Shown one piece after another: positions 53,978 through 63,022 of a stretch of DNA of 64,000 bases. The notes beneath the pieces are model-generated. The model did not search any database and was not told the DNA's origin. It saw only the letters and a program-made list of their open reading frames with translations. Position 1 is the first letter of the stretch, and each line of letters begins with the position of its first letter. The DNA lies in NCBI RefSeq assembly GCF_007997215.1, contig NZ_VORW01000001.1, positions 558,001-622,000 on the forward strand, given 5' to 3'. Source of the stretch: Algoriphagus aquimarinus (GTDB lineage: Bacteria > Bacteroidota > Bacteroidia > Cytophagales > Cyclobacteriaceae). Position numbers and translations under genes: made by a program.

Positions 53978-55626
53978 TTCCCCGAAATATTCATCGAGCC
54001 TACGTAATAATCTTTATCCACAGTGATTTTTGCATTTTTCTGCGAAACATCAACTGGCTGCCAACGCTGAGTAGGCTTTAAGTTCATTTCCTCCCCATCC
54101 ACATAGATCTTCACTGGCATATCGAAGCCATCGACTACATTTTCCCAACGGTAAAATAACTCGCCCTCTTCCAGATAATAACTGAAAATTGGAATTCTAA
54201 TATCCCTTAAGTATTGATTAAAAACTGACGTAAGATTGATGCCTGCTTTTTGACTGATGTAGTTTTCGATCTGGCGGGTGGAAACAGTTTTGTGATAAAA
54301 CTCAGCGTTTAGGCCTCTCAAGATTGCTCTCCACTTCTCATCGTCATTTACAACCTGCCGAATGGTATGTAGCATATTGGCTCCCTTGTAATACATATCG
54401 CCAGAGCCTTCTGAGTTTACATTATAAGTGCCAATGATCGGACTGTCATTATTGATGGCCATTCTGGTTCCAAGCACATATTCTTCGCTTGCCTCTTTTC
54501 CATAGAAATAATCCAGAAAAAGATTCTCAGAATAGGCAGTAAAACTCTCATGAACCCACATATCGGCGATATCACGATAGGTAATATTATTCGCAAACCA
54601 CTCATGTCCTGACTCGTGGATGATGATAAAATCAAACTTCAACCCCCAGCCTGTTCCGCTCAGATCACGACCCAGATAGCCATTTGCGAAAGCATTGCCA
54701 TAGGTCACCGAACTCTGATGTTCCATGCCCAAGTAAGGTGCTTCTACCAATTTGTAACTGTCTTCATAGAATGGATAAGGCCCAAACCAATGTTCAAAGG
54801 CTTCCATCATTCGAGGCGCATCGGCAAATTGCTTTTTAGCTTTCTTCAAGTTCTCCCGAAGCACATAATAATCCATGTCGAGTTCGCCTTTTTCACCTGC
54901 ATATTTCTCTCCAAAATGGACATAATCGCCCACGTTGATATTGATCCCGTAGTTATTGATTGGGTTTTTCACTTCCCAATGATAGGTTTTGGTTTTGGCA
55001 ACTTTGTCATGATCCGTTCCAATCAATCGCCCGTTGGAAACATCCATGAGATTTTCCGGAACAGTCACGCTGATCAAAACGCCCTGATCTGGTTCATCAT
55101 ACATGTGATCCTTATTCGGCCACCAGATGCTAGCACCTAATCCCTGATTGGAATTTGCGATAAAAGGAAGGCCATTGCTGTCCTTCTTCCAAGTCAAACC
55201 ACCATCCCAAGGAGGACGAACTGCCTCCACAGGTGTTCCTGAAAAAGTCAGAACCACTTCCTTTTCCTCACCCACTTTTTGCGAAGCTTTCAACGTAATA
55301 AAATGTGCATTTCCCTCATGCTCAATTTCTAATTCGGTTCCGTCCTGCGCCGCTTTGGTGAGTTGCATCGGAGCTTGCAAATCGATTTGCATGCGCTTTG
55401 CATCTTCCAGCACTTTGTATCGTACGGTGTTTTTACCCGAAAGCGACTTGGTTTCTGGGTCTACGGTTACTTCCAAATGATAATATTGCAAATCCCACCA
55501 GGCTCGCTCAGGAGTGATCGTGCCACGAAGGGTATCCTGACGAGTGAATTCCTCTCCATGAGGAAACATCTGTGCTTGAGCACTAAGGCATAAGAGTAGG
55601 GAAAAACTAAGGAGTATAAATCTCAT
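53974..55626 (-). CDS. Secreted M1-family metallopeptidase
   Basis: The 550-residue protein has a signal peptide (1-19, ending SAQAQ), an aminopeptidase N-like beta domain, and the catalytic M1 domain with GMEHQ (300-304, variant of GxMEN), HESGH (His337, Glu338, His341) and downstream Glu360 (WVHESFTAY). The C-terminal beta-sandwich is short compared with full aminopeptidase N, as in many secreted Bacteroidetes M1 enzymes. It degrades peptides outside the cytoplasm. Monocistronic; its stop overlaps the 53609 gene by 4 bp. Confidence 0.93.
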   Translation of the reverse strand: MRFILLSFSLLLCLSAQAQMFPHGEEFTRQDTLRGTITPERAWWDLQYYHLEVTVDPETKSLSGKNTVRYKVLEDAKRMQIDLQAPMQLTKAAQDGTELEIEHEGNAHFITLKASQKVGEEKEVVLTFSGTPVEAVRPPWDGGLTWKKDSNGLPFIANSNQGLGASIWWPNKDHMYDEPDQGVLISVTVPENLMDVSNGRLIGTDHDKVAKTKTYHWEVKNPINNYGININVGDYVHFGEKYAGEKGELDMDYYVLRENLKKAKKQFADAPRMMEAFEHWFGPYPFYEDSYKLVEAPYLGMEHQSSVTYGNAFANGYLGRDLSGTGWGLKFDFIIIHESGHEWFANNITYRDIADMWVHESFTAYSENLFLDYFYGKEASEEYVLGTRMAINNDSPIIGTYNVNSEGSGDMYYKGANMLHTIRQVVNDDEKWRAILRGLNAEFYHKTVSTRQIENYISQKAGINLTSVFNQYLRDIRIPIFSYYLEEGELFYRWENVVDGFDMPVKIYVDGEEMNLKPTQRWQPVDVSQKNAKITVDKDYYVGSMNISGN

Positions 55627-55772
55627 GGCTAAGTCAAAATTTGGGATTTGAACTTACAAGATACTTGGAACGATCAATTGGAAAGCCATAAATTTCCACG
55701 AAAGGACTTAATTTTAGTGAAATGAAGCTTGGTAACACTAAGCAAAGTGAAACAGAAGTCGACCCAATTACT

Positions 55773-56117
55773 ATGAGCACGATCAATTATAACAATCGTA
55801 AATTCCGCGCAGTACAAAATACAGAAAATGGAGAGACTTCTGCTGAGACGGTTTTCATCTATCACCAAGAAGGCAATATTCTATCTGCCGAATACGCTGG
55901 TGGAAAAATCGTCAAAGGACATCTGATCGGTTTAGTGGATGAAGATGGCAACATCAGTATGCGCTATCATCAGGTAAATTCAGCTGGTGAACTCATGACC
56001 GGGATTTGCCAATCCAAACCAGAAATCCTCGAAAATGGTAAAATCCGTCTTCATGAAAACTGGGAATGGACCTCTGGCGATCGATCTAGAGGCGAGTCTG
56101 TTATTGAAGAGATTTGA
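55773..56117 (+). CDS. Small conserved-type protein (N-acetylglutamate synthase-like label in homologues)
   Basis: From the ATG at 55773 the protein has 114 residues, starting STINYNNRKFRAVQNTENGE. A longer start at 55722 is possible. It has a beta-rich appearance with repeated short strands (VFIYHQEGNILSAEYAGG, LIGLVDEDGNISMRYHQVN). Similar proteins are often labelled N-acetylglutamate synthase, but no acetyltransferase motif is visible and the label is not trustworthy. Function unknown. The next 210 bp hold microrepeats. Confidence 0.65.
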   Translation: MSTINYNNRKFRAVQNTENGETSAETVFIYHQEGNILSAEYAGGKIVKGHLIGLVDEDGNISMRYHQVNSAGELMTGICQSKPEILENGKIRLHENWEWTSGDRSRGESVIEEI

Positions 56118-56123
56118 TTGAAA

Positions 56124-56152
56124 GTTGGATGAGGGATGCCGGGTGACCGATG
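56124..56152 (+). repeat. Purine-rich microrepeat after the 55773 gene
   Basis: The 29-nt stretch begins seven bases after the stop codon. It matches the rpiB downstream microrepeat (minus-strand reading of 20891-20919) at 19 of 29 positions without gaps, in the same sense relative to its gene. Confidence 0.4.
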
Positions 56153-56290
56153 CACCTAGCCACTAAAGTTAAATTGCTTCATATGCGATAACCTGCCTGT
56201 ACACTACCGTTATATTAAGCTTTGAAAAAAATCTCAACAAACACTAAATTTGACTAACATATATTTTAGCTAACCGACTCAAAAAAAACC

Positions 56291-56323
56291 TACTTTGTAC
56301 TTGAGACTTTTTACTTTGTACTT
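56291..56323 (-). repeat. Tandem TACTTTGTACTT after the rsmF-like gene
   Basis: Two exact copies of TACTTTGTACTT occur at 56291-56302 and 56312-56323, 21 nt apart. On the minus strand (sense for the gene that ends at 56328) they read AAGTACAAAGTA, close to the stop codon. Confidence 0.5.
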
Positions 56324-56327
56324 CCCC

Positions 56328-57704
56328 TTACATCCTTATCCTCCACTCCTTCGGGTAATAGTTGTTCACTCTATTACCTAGATTTTTAATCCAGCCGAGT
56401 GAAAGGTTTTTATAAACAATCAAAACCCAACCTTTCTGTAAATCAGGTATCAAGAACTCATTTTTACGCAAAAATTCGATGGCTTCGGCTTCTGAAAGTT
56501 CATGTGTAGGGAAGTTCTTTTTAGGCAAAATTGACAGTGCCCACTCATGATTGGGAATCCAGTCTTTTTTCTGCTTCTTCCCAATTTCTACCCCGAAATA
56601 CTTCAAACTCAGATGATGAGATATCTTCTGAAAATGTAAATTCCAGTCTTTTGAAATCCTGAAAAAAGAATCATTCAGCGTATAGTATTTCCCCGTACCA
56701 TCGAACCCTAACTCTTCATCTAAATCGCTTGATTCCCGATTAAAAACTTCTTTCAAATAGGGATGCTTAAAATCTTTTATTCGCTTAGGCTCTTGGATGT
56801 AAGCATCACCTGATCTCTTCCAAACTGTAATAAAAAACCCTTCTCCCTCTACTAAATGTGGGAAAAAGCGATAACCATAAAAAGTTTTTCCATCAGATTC
56901 TACCTCAGTTTCTTTAATATTCCAACTAGCTTCCAACGGAATTCGAACTGGCTCATAAGAAAATTCTTCCGTCAAAAACCGGATCATATCTTCATTTTCC
57001 TGCTCATTGAACGTGCAGGTGCTGTAGACCAAATACCCATCTGCTTTCACCAAAGCGCCAGCCTGATCCATGATTCGTTTTTGCCGGGCAGAGCAAAGCT
57101 GCACATTGTCAATGGACCATTCTTCCCTAGCCTGAGGATCCTTTCGAAACATTCCTTCTCCTGAACATGGAGCATCTACCAGAACCAAGTCAAAAAACCC
57201 TTCCAAAGGGGCAAAGTGCTCAGGATCATTATTGGTAACTACCGCATTTCCCAAACCCCACTTGATGATGTTTTCCTTCAAAATCTGAGCTCTGGGCTGT
57301 ATTACTTCATTGGCGACCAACATTCCATCATTTCCTAAATAAGCAGAAAGCAAAGTTGATTTTCCTCCTGGCGCGGCCGCCAAATCGAGGTAGATTCCTT
57401 TAGGAATTTCCAGTGAATTAAGGATATGCTCTATAAAAATCGATGAGGCTTCCTGCACATAATAAGCACCTGCATGAATAGCTGGATCAAGGGTAAACGA
57501 AGGTCTCTCTTCGAGAAAAAAGCCCGTTTTTGACCATGGAATGGGCGTGTTTGGCCAAGAAAGTGAAAAAGATTTGGCAGAGTTTAATCTGATCGAAGTA
57601 CGTGATGGGTTATTGATAGCTTCTCTAAATTGCTCAAATTCGGCTTTACCGAGTAGCTCGAGCATCTGGAACTCGAAGTCTTTAGGAAGATTGGTTTCTG
57701 GCAT
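56328..57704 (-). CDS. RsmF-like rRNA cytosine-C5 methyltransferase
   Basis: From the ATG at 57704 the protein has 458 residues (a TTG at 57722 is less likely). It has the RsmB/F (NOL1/NOP2/sun) domain: LDLAAAPGGKSTLLSAYL (SAM site), LVDAPCSGEGMFRKD (catalytic Cys region), and YSTCTFNEQENEDMI (second Cys). A C-terminal PUA-like segment (about 380-458) is present. It methylates cytosine C5 in 16S rRNA. Monocistronic; a pair of microrepeats follows its stop. Confidence 0.9.
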   Translation of the reverse strand: MPETNLPKDFEFQMLELLGKAEFEQFREAINNPSRTSIRLNSAKSFSLSWPNTPIPWSKTGFFLEERPSFTLDPAIHAGAYYVQEASSIFIEHILNSLEIPKGIYLDLAAAPGGKSTLLSAYLGNDGMLVANEVIQPRAQILKENIIKWGLGNAVVTNNDPEHFAPLEGFFDLVLVDAPCSGEGMFRKDPQAREEWSIDNVQLCSARQKRIMDQAGALVKADGYLVYSTCTFNEQENEDMIRFLTEEFSYEPVRIPLEASWNIKETEVESDGKTFYGYRFFPHLVEGEGFFITVWKRSGDAYIQEPKRIKDFKHPYLKEVFNRESSDLDEELGFDGTGKYYTLNDSFFRISKDWNLHFQKISHHLSLKYFGVEIGKKQKKDWIPNHEWALSILPKKNFPTHELSEAEAIEFLRKNEFLIPDLQKGWVLIVYKNLSLGWIKNLGNRVNNYYPKEWRIRM

Positions 57705-57812
57705 GGGACAAATATAAGTCAACAGTTCAGAGTCTCGGTAATCAGTTTTAAGAAACTAGGATACTTCACCAAATCTTAGAAATTGCTAGCTTGTAGAAAA
57801 TCTGAAGAATTT

Positions 57813-58175
57813 ATGGAAATCGCTTCAAAGGTTATCATCGGACTTATTGCCGCTCTTCATCTCTATTTTTTATACTTTGAAATGTTCGCTTGGGAAACAA
57901 TTGGGAGAAAAACTTTTAAATCTCTACCACCAGAGTTATTTCCTAAAACCAAAGGTCTAGCTGCCAATCAAGGACTTTATAATGGTTTTTTGGTGGCTGG
58001 ATTAATTTGGTCCTTGCTGATCGAGGATCCAAAATGGTCTTTTTATGTAGCGGTGTTTTTTCTCAGCTGTGTATTGGTAGCTGGAGTCTTTGGGGCATTA
58101 ACTGCAAGTAAAAAAATCTTCTGGGTACAAGGGTTACCAGCATTCATCGCATTAATACTTGTCCATTTAAAGTAG
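57813..58175 (+). CDS. DUF1304 family membrane protein
   Basis: From the ATG at 57813 the protein has 120 residues and four membrane helices. It has the DUF1304 start FAWETIGRKTFKSLPPELF and the central GLAANQGLYNGFLVAGLIW. Function unknown for the family. Divergent from the rsmF-like gene and convergent with the DUF5916 gene, with 89 bp between stops. Confidence 0.85.
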   Translation: MEIASKVIIGLIAALHLYFLYFEMFAWETIGRKTFKSLPPELFPKTKGLAANQGLYNGFLVAGLIWSLLIEDPKWSFYVAVFFLSCVLVAGVFGALTASKKIFWVQGLPAFIALILVHLK

Positions 58176-58264
58176 AAAATTGACGGAAGTATCGTGTAGA
58201 ATAGGAGATGAACATTCCATGCAAATTACTCAGGGCCTACTTAGTATTTCCTTCGATAATATCT

Positions 58265-60472
58265 CTATAGATTTAGCCAGTAGTTCAGCTTAAATACAAG
58301 TGATCGTTGCTTAGGCATAAAGTCCCCTGGGAAGTAATTATCTGTGTAAACGATAAACATATCTGAAACCGTAGCATACCGCCACTGTAGACGAGTATTA
58401 ATATTCAGGTTGTCAATCTGATTATTGTATTGAATGAAGGTAGTCCAAAACAACTTCTTGGAAACTGTCAGGTCAATTCTCGGACCTACCAATAGCAAAT
58501 TTGCATCTGCTTGTGGCTCTGGTAGTCTAATTTGATTGTAGCTGAAATTCATAGATATATTAGCAATATACCCCAGTCTTAGAGCCATTTCACTTTGAAT
58601 TTTACGGATATTACCTGTGAAATATTGGCCGAATTCACTCATTAAGGTGATATTGAAAAACTTTCTCGGGTTACTTTTTAATTCAACTCCAATTGTATTT
58701 GTATTGTAATCCGTCCCAGCTGGCAAAGTTTCTCCTCCTGTTCTTGTAGGATCAAATTCCTTAAATAGATATATGTACCGATTCCGCTGTGTGATCGTGA
58801 TTTGGGCTAGGTTTTGGAAGCGCACTTCGTATATGAATTTTAAGTCACGATCCGTCGTTCCCAGATTTTCATTGAACAATTGTTCATAATCAATCTTTGG
58901 CCCATGACGATTGATGATTCGGGACTTTGGAAAAAAAACATAGGCCAAATCTGGATTAATCCTTTTATAATCTACTCTAGGAGCATAGCCTACTAGGGGA
59001 TTATAGCTTTCACCAATATCCAGATAACTCACAGATCCATTCCAGTGCAAATCATTATATCGAACAAATGCATTGAAGGTACCTGGGTTTTCTCCAACTT
59101 CTTTCTCGAAGGTTCGATGGTAAAAAGCTTTTCCCGTCCACCTATTATCTTCCGAAGCCAAATTATACTCTAGGCCTATTAAACGATTGTAGGCATTCGG
59201 GTCAAATACACTTTGATATTCATCCAATCCCAGTGATTCTCTATCCACGAAAATGAATCCAATATTTGATCGGGCAAAAACCTTCTTTTGCACCGCCAGC
59301 ACAGAAAAATTCTTACCAGAAATACCTGCTTCATCATCACTGGCTGTCTGCATATTCATCATACCCACTCGCCAATCATCAGTAATTTTTCCACTGATTC
59401 TAGCTCCATAGATGATCTTGTTTTGAATATTCTGTCCCGTATTTTCATCTCGGTCTACGCCTATTCTTCTTGAGAAAAATGGTCTGGCCAGTGGATGTCC
59501 GAAGTTTGCAAAGAGATCACCATTTTCTAAAAAGAACTGGCGTCGCTCAGGAAAAAATATTTCAAATCGATCCAAATTAGTGACTTGCTCATCTACCTCC
59601 ACTTGTGAGAAATCAGGATTAAATGTCAAATCTAGGTTTAGCGCTGGACCAATACCGATTTTTGCATCTCCACCAATCGCGGGGGTAGGTTTTTCCTTTG
59701 TTCCTTCCAGAAAGTTCCGCGACATCCTCGATGCCACATACGGAATAAGGGAAATATTAGCAGTATTTTTCTCCAGTGGTTCCTCAAAAATCAATTTGCG
59801 ATTGAACGCGAGCGAAAGAACAGAAAATTGACGTGGTATGGGAGACCAAGTGCTTTTTTCACCCTCATGGCTATCTATTCTATAGAAATTCACATTCCAA
59901 TTTTGAGCGCCATCCTTATAGCGTAACGTAGAAAGTGGAATGATAGCCTCCACCTGCCAACGGTCTTCATAGATCACAGCTTCGGAAAACCACTTATTAT
60001 CCCAAGCCAAACTTAAATCTTCAGATTTAGACCCTCCATTAGAAACTAACCCTTCACGTTGAACACCATAAGGGTTTACACCAAACTGAAAGGCATTTGT
60101 TTTGTCATTAAAAGTGTCAAACATAAACGTAACCCCATCATTTGCGTCGCCACGGTAGTCTCTTCTGAGTGAAGTAGATACATATTTCCTCGGCTCCAGA
60201 TTATACATTACTGCAGCGATGTATATATTTTCATCATCATAGGCGATTTTTATTCGTGTTTTCAACTTTGCTTGTGATGTGTCGGAAGGAAAATATTGGG
60301 TAAAATTCTCATTCCATCCTTCTGAGTCCCAAATTTCCTCATCCAAGACTCCGTCTAGGATAATAGGTTCACTCACTTTAAAAGCAAATGCATTGGGTGC
60401 GGGTTGAGATTGGGCAAAACCAATTTTACAAAACAACACAATAAATGCAAACAGCAGAAGATACTTTGGCAT
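58265..60472 (-). CDS. DUF5916/CBM9-like outer-membrane-associated protein
   Basis: The 735-residue protein has a signal peptide (1-20, ending IGFAQ), an N-terminal CBM9-like beta domain (about 30-210, with ILDGVLDEEIWDSEGW and YDDENIYIAAVMY), and a long C-terminal beta-strand region (about 230-735) of DUF5916 type. The strand pattern and aromatic end (LNYWLNL) fit an outer-membrane barrel. The family often accompanies peptidase or polysaccharide loci; its task is unclear. A -7-like box (CAAAAGTA on plus strand, 60490-60497) lies upstream. Confidence 0.85.
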   Translation of the reverse strand: MPKYLLLFAFIVLFCKIGFAQSQPAPNAFAFKVSEPIILDGVLDEEIWDSEGWNENFTQYFPSDTSQAKLKTRIKIAYDDENIYIAAVMYNLEPRKYVSTSLRRDYRGDANDGVTFMFDTFNDKTNAFQFGVNPYGVQREGLVSNGGSKSEDLSLAWDNKWFSEAVIYEDRWQVEAIIPLSTLRYKDGAQNWNVNFYRIDSHEGEKSTWSPIPRQFSVLSLAFNRKLIFEEPLEKNTANISLIPYVASRMSRNFLEGTKEKPTPAIGGDAKIGIGPALNLDLTFNPDFSQVEVDEQVTNLDRFEIFFPERRQFFLENGDLFANFGHPLARPFFSRRIGVDRDENTGQNIQNKIIYGARISGKITDDWRVGMMNMQTASDDEAGISGKNFSVLAVQKKVFARSNIGFIFVDRESLGLDEYQSVFDPNAYNRLIGLEYNLASEDNRWTGKAFYHRTFEKEVGENPGTFNAFVRYNDLHWNGSVSYLDIGESYNPLVGYAPRVDYKRINPDLAYVFFPKSRIINRHGPKIDYEQLFNENLGTTDRDLKFIYEVRFQNLAQITITQRNRYIYLFKEFDPTRTGGETLPAGTDYNTNTIGVELKSNPRKFFNITLMSEFGQYFTGNIRKIQSEMALRLGYIANISMNFSYNQIRLPEPQADANLLLVGPRIDLTVSKKLFWTTFIQYNNQIDNLNINTRLQWRYATVSDMFIVYTDNYFPGDFMPKQRSLVFKLNYWLNL

Positions 60473-60564
60473 AGATAGATGACTTCCAACAAAAGTATTA
60501 GCCCGACTACCAATTTCAGCTTATTTTATACCAATGGTCAAAAAAAATAAGCTAATTCTATATT

Positions 60565-61002
60565 TCACCCCCTGCTTAATTCCCCAAAAGCTGTAAGAAT
60601 CAAGCTTCTATTCCCTGCGTTTCTACGGAATTCACACAGATAAATTCCCTGCCAAATTCCCATATTGAGTTTTCCACCAGAAATGGGGATTTGAAGGCTG
60701 GTATCAAAAAAACTGGCTTTAATATGTGCAGGCATATCATCGGGGCCTTCATAAGTGTGGATAAACCGTGGATAAGATTCTGGAATTAAATCATTTATGA
60801 ACGTTTGGAAGTCCTTTCTTACGGTAGGATCAGCATTTTCATTGATAGTCAATGCAGCAGAGGTATGTTGGATGAATACTTGCAAAAAACCCGTTTTTAT
60901 CTGTGCTATTTCAGGTATTGCATCTTCTATTTCTTCAGTGATCAAATGATAACCTGCCGGAAAAGATCGCAAGCGAAGTTTGTGTTGGAAAAATTGAGTC
61001 AT
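60565..61002 (-). CDS. yjbQ: YjbQ-family protein
   Basis: The 145-residue protein has the UPF0047/YjbQ fold with FIQHTSAALTINENADPTVRKD (conserved His and Asn-Glu-Asn) and GKLNMGIWQGIYLCEFR. Some members can make thiamin phosphate weakly, which is why they are called secondary thiamine-phosphate synthase enzymes; the physiological role is uncertain. A TPP riboswitch sits 2 kb away, but there is no sign of co-transcription. Monocistronic. Confidence 0.9.
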   Translation of the reverse strand: MTQFFQHKLRLRSFPAGYHLITEEIEDAIPEIAQIKTGFLQVFIQHTSAALTINENADPTVRKDFQTFINDLIPESYPRFIHTYEGPDDMPAHIKASFFDTSLQIPISGGKLNMGIWQGIYLCEFRRNAGNRSLILTAFGELSRG

Positions 61003-61047
61003 TTACAAAAATAGGATTCACCCAATCAGGACAAAATTCTCCATCAA

Positions 61048-61458
61048 CTATTGCTTGTCAAAATACAACTTGGCTCCATCACAAGCATCCCAAGTTCCCG
61101 TAAGCTGTCCCTTGCTATTCAAGAAATATTGCTCCTGATCATTGCTACAACTGTGAATGAGCTGTGCATTTGCACTTTCGTATTGAAAAATAAACTTCCT
61201 CAATCCGTCTTCAAAACGCTCTTCGTAGGTTCCGCTGATCGATTGTTTTCCAATTGATTTCCTAAAAGTCCCATCAGATGAAAGAGAATAAACATAGGCA
61301 GAATCTCTAATGGAAATATAGCTCGGATTGGATACGCCTCCTTCTTGATAGCCAGCAATTACCCACTTCTGATTACCTGACACTGGATCAGGGTAATCAT
61401 CAAAATCGCATGAAAATGCAAAAACAGCTAAGAGTAGAAATAGAATAAGGTGTTTCAT
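61048..61458 (-). CDS. Small lipoprotein of unknown function
   Basis: The 136-residue protein has a lipoprotein signal ending VFAFSC. The mature part has beta-strand motifs (YVYSLSSDGTFRKSI, GTYEERFEDGLRKFIFQYE) and two further Cys near the end (SCSNDQEQYF, DACDGAKLYF) that could form a disulfide. It resembles small lipocalin-like or DUF4849-type Bacteroidetes lipoproteins, but I assign no family. Single gene, 46 bp upstream of yjbQ in the same direction, possibly co-transcribed. Confidence 0.65.
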   Translation of the reverse strand: MKHLILFLLLAVFAFSCDFDDYPDPVSGNQKWVIAGYQEGGVSNPSYISIRDSAYVYSLSSDGTFRKSIGKQSISGTYEERFEDGLRKFIFQYESANAQLIHSCSNDQEQYFLNSKGQLTGTWDACDGAKLYFDKQ

Positions 61459-61540
61459 TGAATTAATTGGTTGCTATACTTCTGGATAGCCTTTCAAATT
61501 CAATTACTCTGCCAATATTCTGGCAGAAAAATAATACTCC

Positions 61541-61897
61541 CTATTTTTTACTTTTTTTTGCCAAAGGATTGTATTCCAACGCCTTTTCAATCCAAAATTC
61601 CCAGTCTTCATCCATATCAAACCCCTCAGGATCAACATAAACAAATCCCTTCATAGGTCTTCCGGTAAATTCCATCGTTCGACAACCTGTCCGTTTCATA
61701 CACAGATCTTGGGCGAATTCCCCGACTCTCACCATCATTCGATCTTCACCAGAAGTCTTATCTCTGTTCAAGCCAATGCACATTTTATCATCTACCATGA
61801 AAAGCATTCCTCCCATCATTTTTGTGGCAGTAAAGGCAACACCTCTACGCTTAAAACTTGAAGCCAATCGTTCAGCTAGATACTCATCATATGCCAT
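61541..61897 (-). CDS. TfoX N-terminal-domain protein
   Basis: The 118-residue protein matches the TfoX_N domain: DEYLAERLASSFKRRG, KMMGGMLFMVDDKMCIGL and MEFTGRPMKGFVYVDPEG. It ends lysine-rich. TfoX_N proteins outside Gammaproteobacteria have no known competence role. Standing alone, just upstream of the FAH-family gene. Confidence 0.82.
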   Translation of the reverse strand: MAYDEYLAERLASSFKRRGVAFTATKMMGGMLFMVDDKMCIGLNRDKTSGEDRMMVRVGEFAQDLCMKRTGCRTMEFTGRPMKGFVYVDPEGFDMDEDWEFWIEKALEYNPLAKKSKK

Positions 61898-61932
61898 GAT
61901 TTAGTGAGGGTCGGGGTATAAATATGAGGGTA

Positions 61933-62778
61933 CTAAATCTTCTCAATAAAATTCTCAAGCACTCCAACCTCATCAATTCCTATTCTCACTCGATCACCAG
62001 CCTCCAGAGTAAAATCATCTGGGACTATGCCTGTTCCTGTCATCAAAAAACAACCAATCGGGAAGGTATCTGCACGGAAAAGCCAACCAGCCAATTCTTG
62101 TGGCTTACGCTTCAGTTGGGTTAGAGCAGTCTCGCCTGCAAAAGCCAAAACACCAGCTCTGAAGATCTCCAACCTGATCGTCGCTGTTTCCTCTATGGCT
62201 TTATCCGTTATGAAAAGACAAGGACCAATCGCCGCACAACCTGCATAAACCTTCGCCTGTGGCAAATAGAGTGGGTTTTCTCCCTCAATACTTCTGCTAC
62301 TCATGTCATTTCCGCAGGTATATCCTTGGATTTTTCCAGAAGGAGAAATCACTAATGTCAATTCTGGCTCTGGAACATCCCAAGTGGAATCCTTACGGAT
62401 ATTCACCGCAGATCCTGGAGCTGAAACACGGCTAGCTGTTGCTTTGAAAAATAGCTCAGGACGATCAGCATTATACACTTTATCGTAGAAATCTGCTCCA
62501 CCGGCATCTTGGGACTCTTCCATTCTGGCAGTTCGGCTACGGTAGTAAGTCACTCCTGCAGCCCAAATTTCCTGATTTCCCATAGGGGATAAAATTCCTT
62601 TTGCTAGCAAATCCTCAGCTTCTTCAGCGGAAATCGCTTTCCAAGACTTGGACTGTGAGTTTAGATAATCTTTTAGATTTTCATGCGCCAGCAAAGCATC
62701 CCAGTCTAATTCAGGACCGAAAAAAGCTTGATTTTCTTGCTGTAAAAGTGTGCCCGAAGGCAGTTTGTATATTTTCAT
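61933..62778 (-). CDS. Fumarylacetoacetate hydrolase-family protein
   Basis: The 281-residue protein has the C-terminal FAH catalytic domain with metal and catalytic motifs WDVPEPELTLVISPSGKI, GYTCGNDMSSRSIEGENPLYL (Glu and Asp ligands) and TGTGIVPDDFTLEAGD. The N-terminal 90 residues are less typical. Members hydrolyse C-C bonds of beta-diketo acids or act as sugar-acid dehydratases; the AAGVTYYRSRTARMEES segment recalls the sugar-acid (xylonate/arabinonate type) dehydratase or hydroxylase-like group. Substrate unknown. Monocistronic. Confidence 0.82.
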   Translation of the reverse strand: MKIYKLPSGTLLQQENQAFFGPELDWDALLAHENLKDYLNSQSKSWKAISAEEAEDLLAKGILSPMGNQEIWAAGVTYYRSRTARMEESQDAGGADFYDKVYNADRPELFFKATASRVSAPGSAVNIRKDSTWDVPEPELTLVISPSGKIQGYTCGNDMSSRSIEGENPLYLPQAKVYAGCAAIGPCLFITDKAIEETATIRLEIFRAGVLAFAGETALTQLKRKPQELAGWLFRADTFPIGCFLMTGTGIVPDDFTLEAGDRVRIGIDEVGVLENFIEKI

Positions 62779-62903
62779 AGGTTATAGGGTTTGATTAGAA
62801 ATTTAGGAAAAAGATTTGAGAGATAGGTAAAAGTAAAAGTAGGAAAGATGCTTGGTGAACCGACTTTTGAAGAATTGACAAACTTAATTTTCTAATCGGC
62901 AGA

Positions 62904-62934
62904 TTTGCGAAGCAACTTTTCCCCATTACCTTTG
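62904..62934 (+). promoter_or_regulatory. Bacteroidetes-type promoter of the TPP riboswitch transcript
   Basis: TTTG (62904-62907) and TACCTTTG (62927-62934, TAnnTTTG) are 19 nt apart, the usual Bacteroidetes sigma-factor spacing. Transcription would start near 62939, a few bases before the riboswitch. The clearest promoter in the window. Confidence 0.75.
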
Positions 62935-62942
62935 CTCATAGA

Positions 62943-63022
62943 TCATAGGGGGTGCCTTAATAAAACGGGCTGAGATCATACCCATAAGACCTGATCCGGA
63001 TAATGCCGGCGAAGGGAAATGA
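62943..63022 (+). promoter_or_regulatory. TPP riboswitch (THI element)
   Basis: All thiamin-pyrophosphate aptamer landmarks are in place. GGGGGTGCC (62948-62956) opens the aptamer, CTGAGA (62970-62975) is the P3 side loop, and ACCTGATC with CGGATAATGCC and GCGAAGGGA (62989-63017) form the conserved 3' half. Short TCAT/ATGA arms (62943-62946, 63019-63022) close P1. It precedes a TonB-dependent receptor by about 148 nt, which implies that thiamin or its precursors are imported under TPP repression. No Rho-independent terminator is visible between aptamer and start codon. Confidence 0.93.
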
